A stretch of DNA of 10,160 nt from Kangiellaceae bacterium (GTDB lineage: Bacteria; Pseudomonadota; Gammaproteobacteria; Enterobacterales; Kangiellaceae), in contig JAUUYO010000121.1 of the NCBI GenBank assembly GCA_030590405.1, positions 1 through 10,160 on the forward strand, in the 5' to 3' direction. The notes beneath the pieces were generated by a model. It had not been told where the DNA came from and did not search any database. It saw nothing but the letters and a program-made list of their open reading frames with translations. Positions 6,371 through 10,160 of this stretch are shown in pieces. Position numbers and translations under genes: made by a program. Position 1 is the first letter of the stretch. Each line of letters opens with the position of its first letter.

Positions 6371-7468
6371 TTACAGCGGGGTTTTGACGTTATCCAAAGT
6401 ATGGATCGAGCGGGTGGCTTTTAACACCAGCGCCAAACTGACTTTTTCAAAGGTTCTGAAGATCATCAATTGACCGGCTTTTTCATCTGGAAGTTTAACT
6501 TTTTGTTTTTGGTTCATGACGCTTTCTGTGACTTTATCCCAAGTGCTGACATTGTCATCGTCTTGACGTCTCTGAGTAGCGATATTATCCACGATGATTT
6601 CGCCGCGTTGATAGATATCCAGTACGTAACCGACTTCCATATTTTCCCGTTCACCGCGATTGAGTACCACAATATCAAACTGGCCGATCTGCTCGACGCC
6701 GCCGTAAACGGAAATGATTTGTCCGCCAGCAAAGTTTTTTGGGGCTCTTGGGAAATACACGGGACGAATTTGCTGATCATTGGTTGGCCAGGCGCGGTCA
6801 CCGGCTCTTAACTCTTCAACGCTTTTTTTGAGCCGCACCACGGCAGGATCGCCAGATTGTATTTTCAAGCCTTCGCCTAAATGGATGGCCTCGGTGCCTA
6901 AATATTCGGCAGTCACAGGATCCAGATAGTTATCTCCTTTACGAAAAAACGAATAATTGTCCACCGGTTGTTCTTCAATACCTCGCAAGTAAACTTTATG
7001 GTCTTGCGCAGCGAGTAATCGACCACTATCACTGCCGACTATGTAAGGGGCAGCTTCTAACTCATCTTGGTCTAACACTCTGGCAGAAGTTAAAAACGGT
7101 AATATGGCATCCAGCGGAATGGTAGTGATAGCCTGATCAGCGGTTAATTGGCGGGCATAAGGGGTTAGCTTAACGGTGCCATTGGGTAATTTGTTTGATT
7201 TTTGAATTTTGGGTTGACCATCAATATAAACTAATGACAGCACATCGCCAGGGAAAATCAGATGAGGATTATCAACCTGGTTATTCACATGCCAGATTTC
7301 GGGCCATAACCAGGGGGATTTGAGAAAGGATTGAGAAATATCCCACAGTGTATCACCGGGCTGTACTACATGAAATTCAGGGTGATCGTCTCTGAGCTCT
7401 GCAGCGCTGCTGCAAAAAGCTGAAAAACTTAAAACAGCTGATAGTAGGCTGATGGTTAGCTTTTTCAT
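6371..7468 (-). CDS. tsaP: LysM-domain protein, TsaP type (secretin-associated)
   Basis: 365 residues with a good signal peptide (1 to about 23, SSA-A cleavage) and a start supported by AAGGGA eight bases upstream. A single LysM domain spans about 31-80, with VVQPGDTLWDIS at its head and PHLIFPGDVL at its end; it should bind peptidoglycan. The remaining 285 residues form a beta-rich region resembling the FlgT-C-like part of TsaP. The gene sits directly before dprA and divergent from def, the same place as PA0020 in Pseudomonas aeruginosa. TsaP anchors the PilQ secretin of type IV pili to the cell wall. No pilus genes are in the window, so the pilus role rests on family and position, and a more general LysM envelope role is possible. 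Confidence 0.85.
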   Translation of the reverse strand: MKKLTISLLSAVLSFSAFCSSAAELRDDHPEFHVVQPGDTLWDISQSFLKSPWLWPEIWHVNNQVDNPHLIFPGDVLSLVYIDGQPKIQKSNKLPNGTVKLTPYARQLTADQAITTIPLDAILPFLTSARVLDQDELEAAPYIVGSDSGRLLAAQDHKVYLRGIEEQPVDNYSFFRKGDNYLDPVTAEYLGTEAIHLGEGLKIQSGDPAVVRLKKSVEELRAGDRAWPTNDQQIRPVYFPRAPKNFAGGQIISVYGGVEQIGQFDIVVLNRGERENMEVGYVLDIYQRGEIIVDNIATQRRQDDDNVSTWDKVTESVMNQKQKVKLPDEKAGQLMIFRTFEKVSLALVLKATRSIHTLDNVKTPL

Positions 7469-7647
7469 TGTTCGATCCCTTCACAAATGCTTGTGATTCT
7501 AAAAATAAACGATAAATTATTAAGCATTGAGCATATTCTAGCCTAAAATAAGTCTAAAAACCCAGTATAAACTTAACAATTTTTCCAGTATGATCATTAT
7601 CTTAGCAGCATTTCTTATGTTTTTACTATAACTTACGTCACACACTT
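7469..7647. promoter_or_regulatory. Divergent promoter region between the LysM gene and def
   Basis: A 179-bp AT-rich spacer between two genes starting in opposite directions, so it must hold both promoters. Rightward candidates are TTAACA (7573-7578) with CATTAT 16 bp on (7595-7600), and a lone TATAAC at 7627-7632. The latter would put the transcript start only about nine bases before the def ATG. Leftward, TAGAAT (minus strand, 7540-7535) is a good -10 without a clear -35. None is certain. The def start has no visible Shine-Dalgarno in this spacer. Confidence 0.5.
7481..7496. promoter_or_regulatory. Short palindrome in the leader of the LysM gene
   Basis: TCACAA, ATGC, TTGTGA is a perfect 6-bp inverted repeat. 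On the minus strand it ends next to the AAGGGA ribosome site of the LysM gene. It could be a small operator or a hairpin that modulates translation. The half-sites point the opposite way from a CRP box (TGTGA-N6-TCACA), so it is not a CRP site. Confidence 0.3.
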
Positions 7648-8163
7648 ATGCCTTTATTAAAAATTCTTGAATACCCCGATCCGCGTTTACGCACTAAAGC
7701 AAAGCCCATTTCGGACTTTGGCGAAGCCTTGCAAACTCAAATTGATGATATGCTTGAGACTATGTATGCCGCGCCAGGTATCGGTTTAGCAGGCACTCAA
7801 GTGGATTTTCATCAACAACTATTTGTACTCGATGTATCCGAAAATAAGGATCAACCGCTGATTTTCATTAATCCGGAAATTATCGAGTTACGAGGTGTTG
7901 AAGAGATGGAAGAGGGCTGTTTATCTTTTCCTGGTGTGTATGCCAAGGTTGAGAGATCCGATTCTTTAACAGTCAAAGCTCTCGATCGACAGGGTAAAGC
8001 CTTTGAAATGGAGGCTGATGAGCTTTTGGCGGTGTGTATTCAGCACGAGTTAGACCATTTGCAAGGAAAGCTTTTTGTGGATTATTTGAGTTCGCTGAAA
8101 CGTCAAAGGATCGGTAAAAAACTGGAAAAAGAGCATAAAGCGAGAAGTTTAGCGGGAATGTAA
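7648..8163 (+). CDS. def: Peptide deformylase
   Basis: 171 residues, normal length. The protein removes the formyl group from the N-terminal methionine of new polypeptides at the ribosome. All three class motifs are present: motif 1 GIGLAGTQ (44-51), motif 2 EGCLSFP (89-95) with the metal ligand C91, and motif 3 QHELDHLQG (132-140) with ligands H133 and H137 and catalytic E134. Motif 1 normally reads GxGLAAxQ; here the second alanine is glycine (G49), an unusual but probably tolerated change since the glutamine is kept. The start ATG fits the conserved MPLLKILEYPDPRL beginning but has no Shine-Dalgarno. It leads the def-fmt-rsmB set, with fmt 86 bp on. Confidence 0.97.
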   Translation: MPLLKILEYPDPRLRTKAKPISDFGEALQTQIDDMLETMYAAPGIGLAGTQVDFHQQLFVLDVSENKDQPLIFINPEIIELRGVEEMEEGCLSFPGVYAKVERSDSLTVKALDRQGKAFEMEADELLAVCIQHELDHLQGKLFVDYLSSLKRQRIGKKLEKEHKARSLAGM

Positions 8164-8177
8164 TCGCTAACAAACAA

Positions 8178-8204
8178 CCTGCGCGTATTTTGGCAGGCTT
8201 TTTT
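8178..8204 (+). terminator. Weak terminator-like hairpin between def and fmt
   Basis: CCTGC (8178-8182), a 10-base loop, GCAGG (8193-8197), then C and six Ts (8199-8204). The stem is only 5 bp, so at most it would cause partial termination after def and lower the amount of fmt message. It may be chance. Confidence 0.3.
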
Positions 8205-8249
8205 GATACACAACCCGATCATAAATCACTTAATTTGGTCCCATTTATT

Positions 8250-9353
8250 ATGTCATCAACCCCTTCTTTTAATATTGTGTTTGCGGGCACTCCAGATTTT
8301 TCAGCAACAATACTGGAATCGATCCTGGCGGCAGGGCACCATGTTTCGGCGGCCTATTGCCAACCGGATCGGCGGGTTGGTCGTGGCAAAAAATTAGCTT
8401 TTGGTCCAGTTAAAGCGCTAGCGGTAGAAAAAGGCATTGCGGTAGAGCAACCGACTCGCTTTAATCAGGATGTTGATGAACAAGGGATTACCGCGGCCGA
8501 AAAACTAGCTCGTTATCAGCCCGATTTAATGATTGTGGTGGCTTACGGGTTAATCTTGCCACAAGCGGTACTCGATATTCCAAAATACGGTTGTGTCAAT
8601 ATTCATGCCTCATTGCTGCCCCGATGGCGCGGCGCGGCGCCGATCCAGCGAGCAATCGAGCAAGGCGATACTCATACTGGCATTACCATTATGCAAATGG
8701 ACAAAGGTTTAGATACCGGCAATATGCTGTTAACCCAAAGTTGCACGGTTGAAGCGATTGATACCGGGGCTATTTTGCATGATCGATTAGCACAAATGGG
8801 CAGCCAGGCGATCAATCAATTTTTGGCGAGCTTTTCGCCAGGATCAGACTTATTATCAAGCTCGTCATCAGGATCAGGTTCGTCATTAAGATCAGGCTCG
8901 TCATTAAGATCAAAGTACAGCCCCGGCGAAATTCAAGATAGCTCCCTGGCGACCTATGCCCATAAACTGAGCAAAGCCGAGGCCGAAATCGATTGGTCTG
9001 AATCGGCTAATCAAATCGAGCGGAAAATTCGTGCCTTTAATAGCTGGCCAGTAAGTTTTACTTATGTGGGAAAACATCGGTTGCGTATCTGGCAAGCGAA
9101 AATCGCTGCCGAGCCAGGCGGTTCAGCACCAACACAAGAGCCATCGTGTAAGCTTCCGTCAGGAACAATTATCAGTTTTGATAAACAGGGTATTTTGGTA
9201 CGCTGCGGTGATGGACAAAATTTACTACTCACCCAATTGCAGGCCGATGGGAGTCGAGCCATGAGTGTCGCCGAAATGTTGAATTCTAAAAGTCAGTGGT
9301 TTAGTGAGCATTTGGCAATGGGTAGCAGTCATGAACCGAGTGGCACTATCTAG
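8250..9353 (+). CDS. fmt: Methionyl-tRNA formyltransferase with an expanded linker
   Basis: 367 residues from ATG 8250, which fits the family start (a few residues, then IVFAGTPDF). A TTG at 8190 would add 20 residues with no family match. Fmt transfers a formyl group from 10-formyl-tetrahydrofolate to Met-tRNA-fMet. The N-terminal catalytic domain is intact: QPDRRVGRGKK (38-48), NIHASLLPRWRGAAPIQ (117-133) with N117 and H119, and MDKGLDTG (150-157) with D155, matching E. coli N108, H110 and D146. The C-terminal domain starts near TYAHKLSKAEAEIDW (235-249). Between them is a Ser/Gly/Arg-rich insert (about 196-225), coded partly by an 18-bp tandem repeat. A second extra stretch is at about 287-301. 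E. coli Fmt is 315 residues, and these insertions explain most of the excess. Its stop overlaps the rsmB start. Confidence 0.95.
   Translation: MSSTPSFNIVFAGTPDFSATILESILAAGHHVSAAYCQPDRRVGRGKKLAFGPVKALAVEKGIAVEQPTRFNQDVDEQGITAAEKLARYQPDLMIVVAYGLILPQAVLDIPKYGCVNIHASLLPRWRGAAPIQRAIEQGDTHTGITIMQMDKGLDTGNMLLTQSCTVEAIDTGAILHDRLAQMGSQAINQFLASFSPGSDLLSSSSSGSGSSLRSGSSLRSKYSPGEIQDSSLATYAHKLSKAEAEIDWSESANQIERKIRAFNSWPVSFTYVGKHRLRIWQAKIAAEPGGSAPTQEPSCKLPSGTIISFDKQGILVRCGDGQNLLLTQLQADGSRAMSVAEMLNSKSQWFSEHLAMGSSHEPSGTI
8842..8919 (+). repeat. 18-bp in-frame tandem repeat inside fmt
   Basis: Two adjacent copies of GATCAGGYTCGTCATTAA (8872-8889 and 8890-8907) differ at one base. A partial third copy begins at 8908. 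A diverged copy at 8842-8859 matches at 12 of 18, and a fragment with CTCGTCATCA lies between. The unit length is a multiple of three, so gain or loss of copies keeps the reading frame. It codes for repeats of roughly S-G-S-S-L-R. Confidence 0.85.
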
Positions 9354-10160
9354 TGGGCGCTTCGAGTGAACAAACAAAAGTTTCCGCCCGTTTGCAAGCG
9401 CTCTGGTGGTTAACTTCAGTGATCCAGGATGGTCGTTCCGTCAACGATATTTTAACTCATCAACAAGTCACTCCTTCCGAAAGTGCTTTTGCCAAACAAT
9501 TGTTGTTTGGCAGCTTGCGATACTACCATCAACTGAAAGCCATTCTCGATCAGTTGATTGAAAAACCGTTGAAGCAGAAAGATCTCGATGTGTTTGCGGT
9601 GCTGCTGCTTGGAGTTTATCAATTACGTCATCTTTCGGTACCCGATCACGCCGCATTGTCGGAAAGCGTCGAACTCACTCGCAAAATCAAAAAATCTTGG
9701 GCTTCTGGGTTAGTGAATGGCATTTTAAGAAATTATCAACGCCAATTTTCTGAGATAGATAAAAAACTGGCGAAAGCCAAAACTTTTCAATTTTCTCATC
9801 CTAACTGGATCATTAATCAACTGGCAGCGGACTGGATTGATGATTATCAAACAATCTTGACCGCTAACAATCAACGAGCGCCCATGGTTATTCGGGTTAA
9901 CCAGCAAAAAGTTGGATTGGTGGAATATCTCAAGCAACTTGAATGCGCCGACTTATCAGCGTCCATTCATCCGCTTTCATCAGATGCCCTGGTATTAGAC
10001 TCAGCTTGTGATGTACATAAGTTACCGGGGTTTGAACAAGGGTTGGTATCGGTTCAGGATGCGGCTGCTCAGCTGGTGGTAGAACTGCTCGATTTAAAGC
10101 CAAATCTAAAAATATTAGACGGTTGCGCAGCGCCAGGCGGAAAAACCACCCATATTCTCC
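9353..10160 (+). CDS. rsmB: 16S rRNA (cytosine-967-C5)-methyltransferase RsmB, 3' end outside window
   Basis: 269 codons are visible and the gene runs off the right edge. The N-terminal NusB-like RNA-binding domain (about 8-135) shows SARLQALWWL, KQLLFGSLRYYHQL (48-61), VLLLGVYQLRHL (83-94) and VNGILRN (121-127). The methyltransferase part begins with the linker SHPNWIINQLAADW, then VSVQDAAAQL (232-241) and SAM motif I ILDGCAAPGGKTTHIL (254-269). Family members methylate C967 of 16S rRNA; the catalytic cysteines lie past the window. The start is inferred as GTG 9353, whose G is the last base of the fmt stop TAG (TAGTG). It is the first possible start after an in-frame TGA at 9332, and implies translational coupling to fmt. 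E. coli RsmB is about 430 residues, so roughly 60% is seen. Confidence 0.93.
   Translation, partial: MGASSEQTKVSARLQALWWLTSVIQDGRSVNDILTHQQVTPSESAFAKQLLFGSLRYYHQLKAILDQLIEKPLKQKDLDVFAVLLLGVYQLRHLSVPDHAALSESVELTRKIKKSWASGLVNGILRNYQRQFSEIDKKLAKAKTFQFSHPNWIINQLAADWIDDYQTILTANNQRAPMVIRVNQQKVGLVEYLKQLECADLSASIHPLSSDALVLDSACDVHKLPGFEQGLVSVQDAAAQLVVELLDLKPNLKILDGCAAPGGKTTHIL

Noticed and set aside
5566..6387. Open reading frames on the plus strand opposite dprA
   Set aside because: They lie fully antisense to a gene with intact family motifs and show no recognisable protein features.
7481..7496. Possible CRP site upstream of the LysM gene
   Set aside because: The half-sites are inverted relative to the CRP consensus (TCACA first, TGTGA second).
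1..10160. CRISPR array, tRNA, rRNA or riboswitch
   Set aside because: No regularly spaced repeats beyond those listed, and no cloverleaf or conserved RNA motif was recognised by eye; covariance-model scanning would be the decisive test.

Overview
The window reads as ordinary chromosome of a gammaproteobacterium of moderate GC, with one possible mobile-element remnant at the left edge. The main evidence is the divergent housekeeping block def-fmt-rsmB (rightward) and tsaP-like/dprA/smg (leftward). This arrangement is well known around the start of the chromosome in Pseudomonas and related Gammaproteobacteria. The lineage cannot be fixed further from sequence alone; a marine group such as the Kangiella/Aliikangiella relatives is only a guess.

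Layout. Positions 1-159 hold the 5' end of a leftward gene (19 codons visible) behind two near-identical 22-bp direct repeats. These look like the end of a transposable element. Positions 247-1104 encode an exported protein with a C-terminal TGGGS-type domain, closed by a 14-bp perfect hairpin shared with the convergent neighbour. Leftward from 1913 to 1178 lie a 45-codon ORF that resembles the first Rossmann turn of a short-chain dehydrogenase, then an exported histidine phosphatase. Positions 2113-4592 form a compact rightward operon: a six-helix membrane protein, a spermidine-synthase-fold protein with its own signal-peptide-like N-terminus, and a LpxL/LpxM-type lipid A acyltransferase.

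The second half is conserved machinery. smg, dprA and a LysM protein of the TsaP type run leftward from 7468 to 4653. The LysM protein is probably the peptidoglycan anchor of the type IV pilus secretin, and DprA loads RecA on incoming single strands. Together they suggest a link to pilus-mediated DNA uptake, though the cluster is also kept in species not known to be competent. From 7648 rightward, peptide deformylase (def), methionyl-tRNA formyltransferase (fmt) and the 16S rRNA m5C967 methyltransferase (rsmB, cut by the window end) serve translation. Fmt adds the formyl group to initiator tRNA and Def removes it from new proteins.

The points most worth a second look are the repeats at the left edge, the separate and apparently exported catalytic half of the spermidine-synthase pair, the SDR-like mini-ORF, and an 18-bp in-frame tandem repeat that lengthens the interdomain linker of Fmt. 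I see no CRISPR array, tRNA or rRNA gene, and no obviously new defence or biosynthetic system.
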